Shown here: positions 24,013 through 33,013 of the stretch, piece by piece
Layout: each line of letters begins with the position of its first letter
How positions within the stretch are numbered: the stretch's first letter is position 1
From: an uncultured Pelagibacteraceae bacterium
GTDB lineage: Bacteria; Pseudomonadota; Alphaproteobacteria; Pelagibacterales; Pelagibacteraceae
Assembly (NCBI GenBank): GCA_902615445.1
Contig: CACMOQ010000005.1
Location: 1-64,000 of the forward strand
Reading direction: 5' to 3'
DNA: 64,000 nt
Program-made: the position numbers and the translations under genes
The notes under the pieces: generated by a model
Seen by the model: the letters and a program-made list of their open reading frames with translations, nothing else
Told to the model about the DNA's origin: nothing
The model's database searches: none

Positions 24013-24932
24013 AAACAGCAATCATAAATTCTGACTCTTATGAAAAACATAATACTGGCGATGGTCATCCTGAACAGCCTAAAAGAGTAATTGCCATAAA
24101 AGAAAAATTAAAAAAAAGAAAAGATCTTATCTGGGATAAACCAGATAATGTTCCTGATGATATATTGTCTATGACACATTCAAAAGACTATATAAACAAT
24201 TTAAAAAATTCTTTTCCCCAAAAAGGTCTTAAGTTTTTAGATGGAGATACAGTTGTATCACCAGAGAGTAAAAAAGCAGTTTTTGATGCTGCAGGTTCAA
24301 CAATAAGAGCGATAGATGGAATAGAGAGAAAACAATTTAAAAATGCTTTTTGCTTGGCGAGACCGCCAGGCCACCATGCTGAAAAAAATAAGGCAATGGG
24401 TTTTTGTTGTATATCAAACGCAGGAATAGCAACAAACTATTTAGTGACAAAATATAAATACAAAAGAATTGCCTGTGTAGATTTCGATGTACACTGGGGT
24501 AACGGAAATTATGATGTCATGCGTAATAATAAAAATTCATTGTATATTTCAACGCACCAATATCCTTTTTATCCTGGGGGAGGGACAGATAAAGATAAAG
24601 GAGATTTTAACAACTCAATGAATATCCCTTTACCCGCTGGCACAAACTCAGAAGAATACTTTAATGCATTTGATAGAGTGTTAGAAAGGTTAGTTCAATA
24701 TAAACCAGATTTTCTTATATTTTCAGCAGGTTTTGATGCACATAAAGATGACCCATTAGCTCAATTTCAGCTAAATTCAAAAGATTTTTATGAGATTACT
24801 AAAAGAACATTAATAGCTACTAATAAGTTTACTACAGGTAAGGTTGTTTCTATACTTGAGGGTGGATATGATTTAAATGCCTTAGCAGAAAGTGCTAATG
24901 AACATGTAAATGCATTGGTAGAATTCAATTGA
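24009..24932 (+). CDS. histone deacetylase family protein
   Basis: Zinc deacetylase of the arginase/HDAC fold, 307 aa; bacterial members act on acetylpolyamines, acetylated lysines or other amides. Motifs are ARPPGHHAEKNKAMGFC (active-site His-His), CVDFDVHWGNGN with the zinc Asp and His, FSAGFDAHKDDP (third zinc ligand) and LEGGYDLNALAES with the catalytic Tyr. The His that follows the zinc His in most HDACs (DVHHGNG) is Trp here. It overlaps dapE by 4 nt and is followed 30 nt later by a SET-domain gene. Substrate unknown. Confidence 0.92.
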   Translation: MKTAIINSDSYEKHNTGDGHPEQPKRVIAIKEKLKKRKDLIWDKPDNVPDDILSMTHSKDYINNLKNSFPQKGLKFLDGDTVVSPESKKAVFDAAGSTIRAIDGIERKQFKNAFCLARPPGHHAEKNKAMGFCCISNAGIATNYLVTKYKYKRIACVDFDVHWGNGNYDVMRNNKNSLYISTHQYPFYPGGGTDKDKGDFNNSMNIPLPAGTNSEEYFNAFDRVLERLVQYKPDFLIFSAGFDAHKDDPLAQFQLNSKDFYEITKRTLIATNKFTTGKVVSILEGGYDLNALAESANEHVNALVEFN

Positions 24933-24962
24933 TAAATATCTAGCTCCTTATAAATCACCTTC

Positions 24963-25457
24963 ATGAAATTATACAATATTAGGAAATCAAAAATTGATAA
25001 TAAAGGTCGTGGACTCTATGCTGCTAAAGATATCACAGAAGGTACGAAAATTATTAATTACTTAGGAAAAATAATTACAAATAAAGATGTTGAGGATTCA
25101 GACAAATATGACAATAAAAAACCTATTTACCTATTTACTTTAAATAAGAAATATACTTTGGATGGTGATTTCTCATTTAATATTGCTGGATTAGTAAATC
25201 ATAGTTGCGATGCGAACGCGCGTTATGATGGTAAAGGTTTAAAAATTTGGATAACGGCTGATAGAGATATTAAAAAGGGTGAGGAGATAACTTGTGATTA
25301 TGGCTTTAGTTTTGATAAAAAAGATTATAAACAATTTCCTTGTAAATGCAGATCAAAAAATTGTTGCGGTTTTATAGTTCGTGAGGAAAGTCGTTGGAGA
25401 ATTCATCGTAAATTTGCAATGAGTAATAAAAAAAAATTAATATATGACTCTGGTTAA
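24963..25457 (+). CDS. SET-domain protein
   Basis: Probable protein lysine methyltransferase of 164 aa, essentially a bare SET domain. GRGLYAAKDITEG (residues 15-27) opens the fold, GLVNHSCDANA (76-86) and EEITCDYGF (107-115) form the SAM pseudoknot with the catalytic Tyr, and a post-SET CKCRSKNC (127-134) supplies zinc-binding cysteines. No targeting sequence. It lies 30 nt after the HDAC-like gene, same strand, and overlaps the end of truA by 21 nt. The target protein is unknown. Confidence 0.92.
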   Translation: MKLYNIRKSKIDNKGRGLYAAKDITEGTKIINYLGKIITNKDVEDSDKYDNKKPIYLFTLNKKYTLDGDFSFNIAGLVNHSCDANARYDGKGLKIWITADRDIKKGEEITCDYGFSFDKKDYKQFPCKCRSKNCCGFIVREESRWRIHRKFAMSNKKKLIYDSG

Positions 25458-26177
25458 ATAAAGACCATGTGGTGGTGCGGGTGGAGCACACAATGCTCTT
25501 TTTCTAGAATTTATAACATTTATAAATTTTTTTAATGTCCATTTTTTTTCACCAACATATTTTAAACAACCGACCATGGACCGGACCTGCTGTTGTAAAA
25601 AAGATTGAGATCTAAATTCTATTTCTATCTTATCTTTTGTACGTTTGATTTTTACTAATTTCATAGTTTTTATTGAACTTTTAGCTCTACAACTAGATTT
25701 TCTAAAAGTACTGAAATCCATAGTTCCTATTAATTTTTTTGCACTCTTCCTCATTAATTTGAAATCAAGATCTTTCATAATATACCAGCCTCTATTTTTA
25801 TCTAAAACTGGTCTGCTGGTCCGATTTATAATCACGTAATTATAAACTCTCATTTTAGCTGAGAATCTAGCATGGAAATTTTTACTTCTTTTTTTAATCT
25901 GAAGTATTGATATTCCATGTTTATTTAAAAAATAATTAATTGATTTTAAAAACTTATCAATTTTATCAATCTTATTTTTACAATCAAAATGTGCTGACTG
26001 CTCTTTTGCATGAACCCCAACATCCAGCCTTCCAGCTCCATATATTATAACTTTTTCTTTTAAAAGTTTTGAAATTTTATCTTGCAACAATCCTTGAACA
26101 GTTTTATCTTTTTTTTGAATTTGCCAACCTCTGAAATTTGTACCCTCATATTCAATTAATATCTGGTATCTAAACAT
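25437..26177 (-). CDS. truA: tRNA pseudouridine synthase A
   Basis: Makes pseudouridine at 38-40 of the tRNA anticodon arm. 246 aa. YEGTNFRGWQIQ at the N-terminus, catalytic Asp in YGAGRLDVGVHAKEQ (family GRTDAGVHA, so the flanking Thr and Ala are Leu and Val), FHARFSAKMRVYNY and SFLQQQVRSMVG are all present. It is the last gene of the fmt-truA arm, with an 8-nt overlap with fmt and a 21-nt convergent overlap with the SET gene. Confidence 0.95.
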   Translation of the reverse strand: MFRYQILIEYEGTNFRGWQIQKKDKTVQGLLQDKISKLLKEKVIIYGAGRLDVGVHAKEQSAHFDCKNKIDKIDKFLKSINYFLNKHGISILQIKKRSKNFHARFSAKMRVYNYVIINRTSRPVLDKNRGWYIMKDLDFKLMRKSAKKLIGTMDFSTFRKSSCRAKSSIKTMKLVKIKRTKDKIEIEFRSQSFLQQQVRSMVGCLKYVGEKKWTLKKFINVINSRKRALCAPPAPPHGLYLTRVIY

Positions 26178-27102
26178 TTAATAACTTCGACCCTTTTTTT
26201 ATTTGAGAACCCAACATGAATTCGTTAATTTTTTGTGGTCTTTTTCCTTGTCTTTGAATTTCGAGAATCTTAATTGATTTATTATTATTACATGCCACTT
26301 CTAACTGATTTGAAATTATTTCTCCCACTTGACCTATACCATTGCTAATTTCGGCTTTCAAAATTTTATATCTTTCTTTATTAAAAGTAAAAGAAGCTCC
26401 AGGTGAGGGAAATAATCCATTTATTTTTCCAATAATTTTTGGGGCATCCTCTTCCCAATCAATTTGTGACTCCTCTTTATTAATTTTTTTTGCGTAAGTT
26501 GCTCTCGAATGATCTTGATCAATAAACTTTGCTTTATCTTCAAGTATATCATCTACATTATCTAGAATTTTTTCTGCAGCTAAAGTTGATAGTTTTTCCG
26601 AAATTTCTTGAGCATTTTGATTTTTATCTATCTTAACCTTATATATGTTACTTACAGGCCCACTATCTAATTCTTCATTAATCTTCATAATACTTATTCC
26701 TGTTTCAGAGTCTAAATTCATAATTGATCTTTGAATTGGTGCTGCTCCTCGCCAGCTAGGTAGTATTGAGGCATGAATATTTATAAAACCTTTTTTGGTT
26801 AAATTTAAAAAATTTTTAGGAATAATTCGTCCATATGCACACACTATTGCTAGATCGGCGTTTAGCTCTTTTAAAAATTCATACTCCTCGTGATTATCCA
26901 TGAGTGTCTTGGGTGTTCTATAATCTATATTTAAAGTTTCAGAAACACCCTGAATTGGACTCTTGTTAATTTTTTGTCCTCTATGAGATTTTTGTGGTGG
27001 TTGAGTAAAAACTACAGAAATATCATGGCCATTTTGATATAAAGTTTTTAAGATCGGAACGCAAAATATTGGGGTGCCCATAAAGATAATCTTATTTGCC
27101 AT
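26170..27102 (-). CDS. fmt: methionyl-tRNA formyltransferase
   Basis: Formylates initiator Met-tRNA. 310 aa, the usual size. N-terminal Rossmann-like catalytic domain with IIFMGTPIFCVPIL, CAYGRIIPKNFLN and the signature INIHASILPSWRGAAPIQRS (catalytic Asn and His), followed by DSGPVSNIYKVKI with the catalytic Asp, and a C-terminal OB domain. Two nt after def, its functional partner that removes the formyl group later. Confidence 0.97.
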   Translation of the reverse strand: MANKIIFMGTPIFCVPILKTLYQNGHDISVVFTQPPQKSHRGQKINKSPIQGVSETLNIDYRTPKTLMDNHEEYEFLKELNADLAIVCAYGRIIPKNFLNLTKKGFINIHASILPSWRGAAPIQRSIMNLDSETGISIMKINEELDSGPVSNIYKVKIDKNQNAQEISEKLSTLAAEKILDNVDDILEDKAKFIDQDHSRATYAKKINKEESQIDWEEDAPKIIGKINGLFPSPGASFTFNKERYKILKAEISNGIGQVGEIISNQLEVACNNNKSIKILEIQRQGKRPQKINEFMLGSQIKKGSKLLNV

Positions 27103-27104
27103 CT

Positions 27105-27629
27105 TTAAACTACTATTCTGTCTGGATTTTTTTTAATTTTTGAAATCTTTTTTATAATAAAGTCTTTCTTTAATTTTGATAAATGATCAATGATTAGTTT
27201 ACCTTCTAGATGATTAATTTCATGCTGAACGCAGGTAGATAAAAGCCCCTCACATTTAATATTTTTTTTCTCTCCCTTTTCATCAATATATTCCACCTCA
27301 CAAGTTTTTGGTCTCTCAATTTCAATAAAAGTTTCGGGTATTGATAGACAGCCCTCCTCATACACTGATGTCTCCTCACTCAAATTTTTTATTACAGGAT
27401 TGATTAACGCAATTGGTTGATTTTTTTCATCTTTGTTTGAAACGTCAACAACTAAAACCCTTTTAAGTATACCTACTTGAACTGCCGCAAGGCCTATTCC
27501 CTTAGAGTGATACATTGTTTCAAATAAGTCATCAATTAATTTTTTTTCATTAATTCCAACTTTCTCTATTGGATCAGAAATTTTTTTTAAAATATCATCG
27601 GGTACAGTAATAATTTTTTTAATACTCAT
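27105..27629 (-). CDS. def: peptide deformylase
   Basis: Metalloenzyme removing the N-formyl group from nascent proteins. 174 aa with all three motifs: GIGLAAVQVG, EEGCLSIPE (metal Cys) and CVQHEINHLEGKL (H-E-x-x-H). A short basic C-terminal tail follows. It comes 2 nt before fmt and 23 nt after a long secreted protein on the same strand. Confidence 0.97.
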   Translation of the reverse strand: MSIKKIITVPDDILKKISDPIEKVGINEKKLIDDLFETMYHSKGIGLAAVQVGILKRVLVVDVSNKDEKNQPIALINPVIKNLSEETSVYEEGCLSIPETFIEIERPKTCEVEYIDEKGEKKNIKCEGLLSTCVQHEINHLEGKLIIDHLSKLKKDFIIKKISKIKKNPDRIVV

Positions 27630-27652
27630 GAGATAAACTGTTAAACTAATTT

Positions 27653-29437
27653 TTAGACTTTTAAAGGCAGAACTTTTAATAAAATATCATTTCTTATCTT
27701 ATCGATATTTAATTGATTTAATGTGGCTATTATAAAATACATTGTATCATCATCAATTCTATCTAAATCATCTTGACCAATCACTTCTATAATCCTTAAT
27801 AATGCTGCACCTTTTTCATCATTATTAATCATTACTTGAATATCTGAAGGTATTTCTGATTGATTTAATTCATAAAATTCATCGTATTTTTCTGGAATGT
27901 CAATCCCATCAGATTTTAACGCTTCCAAAAAAATTTGGTCTTTTTTTGTAAAAGAGTATCTTTTACTTTTTTTTAATTTTTTTAAAAAATTTTGTAAATC
28001 TTTCTCAAGTTTTAATTTCGAATAGTCACCGTCAAAATAATTAATAAGTTTAGACTGATGTATCACGTCCTTACTAAATTTAATTTTTTTTTGGTCTTTT
28101 TTACTAATTTCAATATTGGTATAATAGAAGCTTGTAAGATTATCTGGGATATCAATTGGATTCATTTCATTTAAGAATTTCTTTAACTCATTATCAAAAG
28201 CATTTGTAAGATTATCTTTTTCAAACGACTCCTTTAAAATTTTTAGTAATTTCAATTTTTCTACTTTTTCAGATTCGAGTAAAATCTTTTGATAAACTAG
28301 CGCTCTAGCCTCAATATTAGATAATAATTGTAAATTATCCCTAACATTTAAAAGCTGACTCAGACTAAACTGAAATCTTTTATATAACTCAAATAAATCC
28401 TCTTCTGAATAATTATTGTTATGAGTTGCACTTTCAAGAGTGGAAATTTTATCTAATTCGGAAGTGTCGATGTCTTCAAAAGAAGTTAATAAGTTATATG
28501 AGGACAAATATTTCCAAATCAATTTATTTGTATCTTTTTTTGGTTCAAAAAGAAATTTTGGATTAGTTTTATGGGCTAAATGAAAATCTAAAATTGATTT
28601 TTCTGATATTGTTTTATCAATTGAAGTAGAATATCCTAATAAATTAGAAATCTTTTTTTCAAAATAGGTGTCTTGAAAACCAAGTTCCTTTTTTAAATCT
28701 AGAATAAGTTGCGCCTCTTCGTTTCTTTCAGTATTAATTAAGCAATATATATTAAATTTAGAAAGATAATTGTCACTTAGAGGCTCCTTGTTTTTTGAAA
28801 ATATTTCACATACTTTTTCTAAGTTTGCCTTTGAAAGGTGTTGATCAATAAGATGTCTTGTTAATTTAGAATGAGTGTCAAAAATTTGATTTTTTATAAG
28901 ATATTTTTCAATAAGTTCTAAATCAGAATTTTTTATCAACCATTCAGATTTAATTTCTATAAATTCTTTTTCAGATATATTTTTTTGAGGTTGATATGCA
29001 TTTGTTAATAAAGAAATATTCATTAGCTCTTTAGCATCATTAGAAAGGTTCATTTTATTCAATTTAGCAAAAATATTTTTTAATTGATCACCGTCTGAAT
29101 TAGACCACATATTCAAACTTAATCCAAATTCATCGGGATCATATAATCCTAAAATACTAATTTTTTGTGAACTTAAATCTTGATCAAATTTAATTTCTTT
29201 TATTGAACTTTGTGGTTCTAATTTTAAAGGATCGAATGGAAAAGTTTCAATTAAATTATCATCTTTAATTTTTAAGTTAGTTTCCGTATTGTCATTTCCA
29301 CTGTTTTGTTTAAGTTTTGATTTATCTATATTCCATATATCGACTGGTTGTTCCTCAGAATATGAAATTTTAACAAAAGTGAAAAATAATAATAAAATTG
29401 ATAAAAATATTCTATTTAACAATTTTAAAGTTTTCAT
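27653..29437 (-). CDS. secreted or periplasmic protein of unknown function, 594 aa
   Basis: I do not recognise the family. An N-terminal signal peptide is likely (basic start, then hydrophobic about residues 8-24, possible cleavage after SYS before EEQP). The mature part is acidic, rich in Leu, Lys, Asp and Asn, and looks almost wholly helical (many LxxLL-like spacings), suggesting a helical-repeat (TPR-like) solenoid in the periplasm. No cysteine cluster, metal motif or catalytic signature is visible. It overlaps the preceding 60-aa membrane protein by 26 nt and lies upstream of def. Lipoprotein processing is unlikely, as there is no lipobox Cys. Confidence 0.75.
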   Translation of the reverse strand: MKTLKLLNRIFLSILLLFFTFVKISYSEEQPVDIWNIDKSKLKQNSGNDNTETNLKIKDDNLIETFPFDPLKLEPQSSIKEIKFDQDLSSQKISILGLYDPDEFGLSLNMWSNSDGDQLKNIFAKLNKMNLSNDAKELMNISLLTNAYQPQKNISEKEFIEIKSEWLIKNSDLELIEKYLIKNQIFDTHSKLTRHLIDQHLSKANLEKVCEIFSKNKEPLSDNYLSKFNIYCLINTERNEEAQLILDLKKELGFQDTYFEKKISNLLGYSTSIDKTISEKSILDFHLAHKTNPKFLFEPKKDTNKLIWKYLSSYNLLTSFEDIDTSELDKISTLESATHNNNYSEEDLFELYKRFQFSLSQLLNVRDNLQLLSNIEARALVYQKILLESEKVEKLKLLKILKESFEKDNLTNAFDNELKKFLNEMNPIDIPDNLTSFYYTNIEISKKDQKKIKFSKDVIHQSKLINYFDGDYSKLKLEKDLQNFLKKLKKSKRYSFTKKDQIFLEALKSDGIDIPEKYDEFYELNQSEIPSDIQVMINNDEKGAALLRIIEVIGQDDLDRIDDDTMYFIIATLNQLNIDKIRNDILLKVLPLKV

Positions 29438-29594
29438 TTGGTATTACTTTTTCAATTACTTTATTAGGCGTTGGAAAATTAATCCTATTCAATAAAAAAA
29501 CAATTCCAGCAAATATCATTAAAATTATAAACATCTTTATAACTATAATTAGAAAGCTTGAACTCCTTGATCTTGTTTTTTTATATATTTGCAT
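29412..29594 (-). CDS. small single-pass membrane protein, 60 aa
   Basis: A basic start (MQIYKKTRSRSSS), one hydrophobic helix (about residues 14-35) and a conserved-looking C-terminal stretch FPTPNKVIEKVIPNENFKIV. The latter resembles the PAPxKxVEKVIPNDRF ending of small membrane proteins in other alphaproteobacteria (from memory), supporting a real gene. Topology: N-in, short periplasmic tail. It overlaps the start of the 594-aa secreted protein by 26 nt, implying translational coupling. It diverges from aroK across 57 nt. Function unknown. Confidence 0.7.
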   Translation of the reverse strand: MQIYKKTRSRSSSFLIIVIKMFIILMIFAGIVFLLNRINFPTPNKVIEKVIPNENFKIVK

Positions 29595-29651
29595 ATATCT
29601 TTAGATATTTTCAAATTAAGACATATTTGTGTTTTTTCAATAAATAAACTT

Positions 29652-30164
29652 ATGGAGACAAATAAAAATCTTGTTTTTTTAGGAATGATGGGTTCTGGTA
29701 AAACCACTTTAGGAAAAATTATTTCAAAAAAACTTAATAAAAAATTCATTGATATTGATCAAATAATCGAAATTCAAGAAGGCATGAAAATATCTGAAAT
29801 ATTTGAAAAAAAAGGTGAATCATTCTTTAGAAGATTGGAAGAAAAAACATCACTTCTAAATCTAAAAAACAGGAACTCTGTTATATCTTTAGGCGGTGGA
29901 GCTTTTTTAAATAAAAAAATACAAAAAGAAATTTTAAAAAATCACATATCGATTTGGTTAAAATGGGATAATAAAAATCTCATTTACAGGATTAAAAATA
30001 GTCAAAAGAGACCTATTGCAATAAAATTAAATGACACTGGTTTAAATAAGTTAATAAATGAAAGATCTAAAATTTATTCTAAGGCTAAATATCAAATTAA
30101 ATGTGATAGACTAACAAAGTTAGAGTTAATGGAAAGGATTATTAAATTAAATGATAAAGGCTGA
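29652..30164 (+). CDS. aroK: shikimate kinase
   Basis: Phosphorylates shikimate with ATP on the way to chorismate. 170 aa from the ATG at 29652, matching family length; the frame is open to 29589, but the extra residues do not fit. P-loop LGMMGSGKTTLG, DIDQIIE for shikimate binding, SFFRRLEE, SLGGGAFLN and the lid RPIA are in order. It overlaps aroB by 14 nt; the aroK-aroB pair is a standard operon. Confidence 0.95.
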   Translation: METNKNLVFLGMMGSGKTTLGKIISKKLNKKFIDIDQIIEIQEGMKISEIFEKKGESFFRRLEEKTSLLNLKNRNSVISLGGGAFLNKKIQKEILKNHISIWLKWDNKNLIYRIKNSQKRPIAIKLNDTGLNKLINERSKIYSKAKYQIKCDRLTKLELMERIIKLNDKG

Positions 30165-31254
30165 GTTAGAAGTTAAAACAAAAAATGGAAAATATTCAAT
30201 CATAATTGGTACAAACTTCTTAAATCAATTATCAAAAATTTTCAAAAAAAAGGGATTAAACTTCAACAAATGCTTTTTATTAATTGATAAGAAAATAGGA
30301 AAAAAAAAAATTAAAGAAATAACTAAATCGATAAAACAAGAAAAAATAATTTTTTTATTCAATGCTTCTGAAAAAAACAAAAATATTAATAATGTTATTA
30401 AAATTTTAAATCTTCTTCAAAAAAATAATTTTAACAGAAATGATTGCATTTTAACAGTTGGAGGAGGCATCACTGGAGACACAGGTGGATTTGCAGCAAG
30501 TTTATTCAAAAGAGGTTTAAAACTTATAAATATTCCAACTACTTTATTAGCACAAGTTGATTCCTCTATTGGAGGCAAAACTGGGGTCAATACAATGTAT
30601 GGTAAAAATTTAATTGGAAGCTTTTACCAACCAAATTTAGTATTAGCCGATATTTTTTTTCTAAAAACTTTACCAAAGAGAGAGATTATATGTGGTTATG
30701 CAGAAATTTTAAAACACTCACTTATATCCGATAAAAAATTTTTTCTCTTTTTAGATAAAAATGTACAAAATATTCTTAAACTTAAATCTCCATTTATTGA
30801 GAAAGCTATTTTTGAAAGCTGTAAAATAAAAAGAAGTATTGTTCAAAAAGATGAGAAAGAAAACAACTTAAGAAAAGCATTAAATTTCGGTCACACATTT
30901 GCTCACGCTTATGAGGCGTCAATGACTTTTTCTAAAAAATTAAATCATGGAGAAGCTGTTATTTTAGGAATTTATTCCTCTTTGAGATTTAGTTTAGAGA
31001 ATAGACTTACAAATTTGTACGACTTTAATTTAATTATCAAACATTTTAATAATGCCAAATTATCTTACAACGTAAATAAGTATTTTTCAAAAATTAATAC
31101 AAAAAAAATTATTTCTTACATGCGAAATGACAAAAAAAATGATTCTGAAAAAATTAATCTTGTTATTCTCAAAAAAATTGGATCCATAGAATTAAAAAAA
31201 AGATTTAGTGAAAGAAAAATAAGATTATTTATGAGAGAAAAATTAATCAATTAG
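30151..31254 (+). CDS. aroB: 3-dehydroquinate synthase
   Basis: NAD- and metal-dependent second step of the shikimate pathway. 367 aa. NAD-binding VGGGITGDTGGFAASLF, LINIPTTLLAQVDSSIGGKTG, then metal ligands in ICGYAEILKHSLI, the conserved ALNFGHTFAHAYE and NHGEAVILG. An 11-A run at 30300-30310 encodes a KKK stretch. The stop overlaps the end of bolA on the other strand by 12 nt. Confidence 0.97.
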   Translation: MIKAELEVKTKNGKYSIIIGTNFLNQLSKIFKKKGLNFNKCFLLIDKKIGKKKIKEITKSIKQEKIIFLFNASEKNKNINNVIKILNLLQKNNFNRNDCILTVGGGITGDTGGFAASLFKRGLKLINIPTTLLAQVDSSIGGKTGVNTMYGKNLIGSFYQPNLVLADIFFLKTLPKREIICGYAEILKHSLISDKKFFLFLDKNVQNILKLKSPFIEKAIFESCKIKRSIVQKDEKENNLRKALNFGHTFAHAYEASMTFSKKLNHGEAVILGIYSSLRFSLENRLTNLYDFNLIIKHFNNAKLSYNVNKYFSKINTKKIISYMRNDKKNDSEKINLVILKKIGSIELKKRFSERKIRLFMREKLIN

Positions 31255-31503
31255 TATTTGTAATGAGTGAATTGATTTATTAATCTCTTCATTTAAAATT
31301 TTATAAATTTTTTTATTACTTTCAATTTTATTCATTTTTTTTAATTCTTTTGATTTAATAGATAGTTTGATATGAAATTTATTGTTACTATTACCTACAT
31401 GATTCTTGTGTAAAAAACTTTTATCTTCAACTTTTAGATTTTCACATATTATATTTGCTAAAATTTTTTTTTTTATTATTGATATTAAATTATTTATATC
31501 CAT
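31243..31503 (-). CDS. BolA family protein
   Basis: 86 aa, a BolA-like fold. VEDKSFLHKNHVGNSNNKFHIKL carries the conserved D/E-S-xx-H and H-x-G that with glutaredoxins bind a [2Fe-2S] cluster, and LSIKSKELKKMNKIESNKKIYKIL matches the F-x-G-x-s-x-v-x-R-H-R region, here with substitutions. Only 18 nt separate its start from the divergent J-domain gene, so the two promoters must overlap or lie inside the genes. Probable iron-sulfur trafficking role. Confidence 0.85.
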   Translation of the reverse strand: MDINNLISIIKKKILANIICENLKVEDKSFLHKNHVGNSNNKFHIKLSIKSKELKKMNKIESNKKIYKILNEEINKSIHSLQILID

Positions 31504-31521
31504 AAGTATAATTATTATATC

Positions 31522-32049
31522 ATGAAAAACATTTGTGATTGGAATAATTGTAATGAAATAGGCGAATATAAAGCCCCTATTGAAAAGGATAACAGTAAAA
31601 AGTTTAGACTACTTTGTTTACAACATGTTAAAGAATTCAATAAAAATTGGAATTATTTTTCTGGAATGAACGATCAACAAGTAATCAATTTTCTTAAGTC
31701 AGATATGATATGGCATAAACCTACTCAAAGTTTTAGCTCTTCAGACAATTTTTTTAAAGTTTTGTGGAGTAATACTCTAAAGGATGAACTAGATAAAAAT
31801 AAATTTAAAAGTGAATACAATCATATGCGTCAATTTAAATTTGATCATAAAGACATAAAAGCATTTAGTATTTTAGGCGTTTCTGTAGGTATTAAGTGGC
31901 CAAAAATTCAAGACAAATTCAAAATACTTGTCAAAAAATTTCACCCTGATATGAATTCTGGAAACAAAAAATTTGAGGAAAAATTAAAACTAATCACTTT
32001 AGCTTACACACAACTAAAAAATACATATAGAGATAAAATTGACCCCTAA
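31522..32049 (+). CDS. J-domain protein with N-terminal Cys motif
   Basis: 175 aa. The C-terminal 65 residues are a J domain with the HPD signature (His141-Pro-Asp in [10 protein letters not shown]), preceded by [12 protein letters not shown]. The N-terminus has Cys5, Cys10, Cys32 and His35 (CDWNNC...LCLQHV), a possible zinc knuckle, followed by the conserved [11 protein letters not shown]. It presumably recruits a DnaK-type chaperone to a specific client. It overlaps cobS by 11 nt; bolA, J protein, cobS and cobT lie together as in other alphaproteobacteria. Confidence 0.85.
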   Translation: MKNICDWNNCNEIGEYKAPIEKDNSKKFRLLCLQHVKEFNKNWNYFSGMNDQQVINFLKSDMIWHKPTQSFSSSDNFFKVLWSNTLKDELDKNKFKSEYNHMRQFKFDHKDIKAFSILGVSVGIKWPKIQDKFKILVKKFHPDMNSGNKKFEEKLKLITLAYTQLKNTYRDKIDP

Positions 32050-33013
32050 CTTAGATATACAACCAGATATTAAACTATCATTGAAACAAACATTTGGAAT
32101 TGACTCTGAAATGGAGGTTGATGCTTTTTCAAAAAAAACGGAGTACGTACCAGAAATAGATAAAAATTACATATTTGATAAAGATACCACTTTAGCAATT
32201 ATCTCTGGTTTTTCTTTTAATAAAAGAGTCTTAATTCAAGGATATCATGGAACTGGAAAGTCAACTCACATAGAGCAAATTGCTGCAAGATTAAATTGGC
32301 CGTGTATAAGAGTTAATCTAGACAGTCATATTTCTAGAATTGATTTGATTGGTAAGGATGCAATTGTCTTAAAAGACGGAAAGCAGGTAACTCAGTTTAA
32401 TGAGGGAATATTGCCTTGGTCTATTCAAAATCCAGTTGCTCTAGTTTTTGATGAATATGATGCAGGAAGGCCAGACGTAATGTTTGTAATTCAAAGGGTT
32501 TTGGAATCTGAAGGTAGTTTTACTCTTCTTGATAAGAACAAAGTAATTAAGCAGAATAAATTTTTCAGACTATTTGCAACTTCGAATACCGTCGGATTAG
32601 GAGATACTAGTGGCTTATATCACGGAACTCAACAAATAAATCAAGGTCAAATGGATAGATGGAATATAGTTTCGACGCTTAACTATCTAAGCCTTGATAA
32701 AGAAATGGAAATAATATTAGGAAAAAATAAAAATTTTGATAACCCAAAAGGTAAGGAATATGTAGCTAACATGATTAAAGTAGCGACTTTAACAAGAAAA
32801 GGTTTTATTGCAGGTGATATATCTACGGTAATGAGTCCAAGAACAGTTTTACATTGGGCTGAAAATATGGAGATATTCAAAGATTCTGGTTATGCTTTTA
32901 GAGTAACTTTTTTAAACAAATGTGATGATTTAGAAAAAAACACTATCGCCGAGTATTATCAGAGATGTTTTGGTGAAGAATTGCCAGAGTCATTGGTTAA
33001 TATTCAAATTTAA
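32039..33013 (+). CDS. cobS: AAA+ ATPase, cobaltochelatase CobS-like, TTG start
   Basis: MoxR-type AAA+ ATPase, 324 aa. Walker [14 protein letters not shown] (68-80), Walker [11 protein letters not shown], sensor [11 protein letters not shown] and the conserved N-terminal [17 protein letters not shown] match CobS. The start is TTG at 32039; the next in-frame ATG would delete the conserved N-terminus. In cobalamin makers CobS works with CobT and CobN to insert cobalt. No cobN or other cobalamin gene is in this window, so the substrate is open. One base separates it from cobT. Confidence 0.88.
   Translation: MTPNLDIQPDIKLSLKQTFGIDSEMEVDAFSKKTEYVPEIDKNYIFDKDTTLAIISGFSFNKRVLIQGYHGTGKSTHIEQIAARLNWPCIRVNLDSHISRIDLIGKDAIVLKDGKQVTQFNEGILPWSIQNPVALVFDEYDAGRPDVMFVIQRVLESEGSFTLLDKNKVIKQNKFFRLFATSNTVGLGDTSGLYHGTQQINQGQMDRWNIVSTLNYLSLDKEMEIILGKNKNFDNPKGKEYVANMIKVATLTRKGFIAGDISTVMSPRTVLHWAENMEIFKDSGYAFRVTFLNKCDDLEKNTIAEYYQRCFGEELPESLVNIQI

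Noticed and set aside
29589..29651. N-terminal extension of shikimate kinase
   Set aside because: The extra 21 residues cover the divergent promoter region; family length and P-loop position fit the ATG at 29652.
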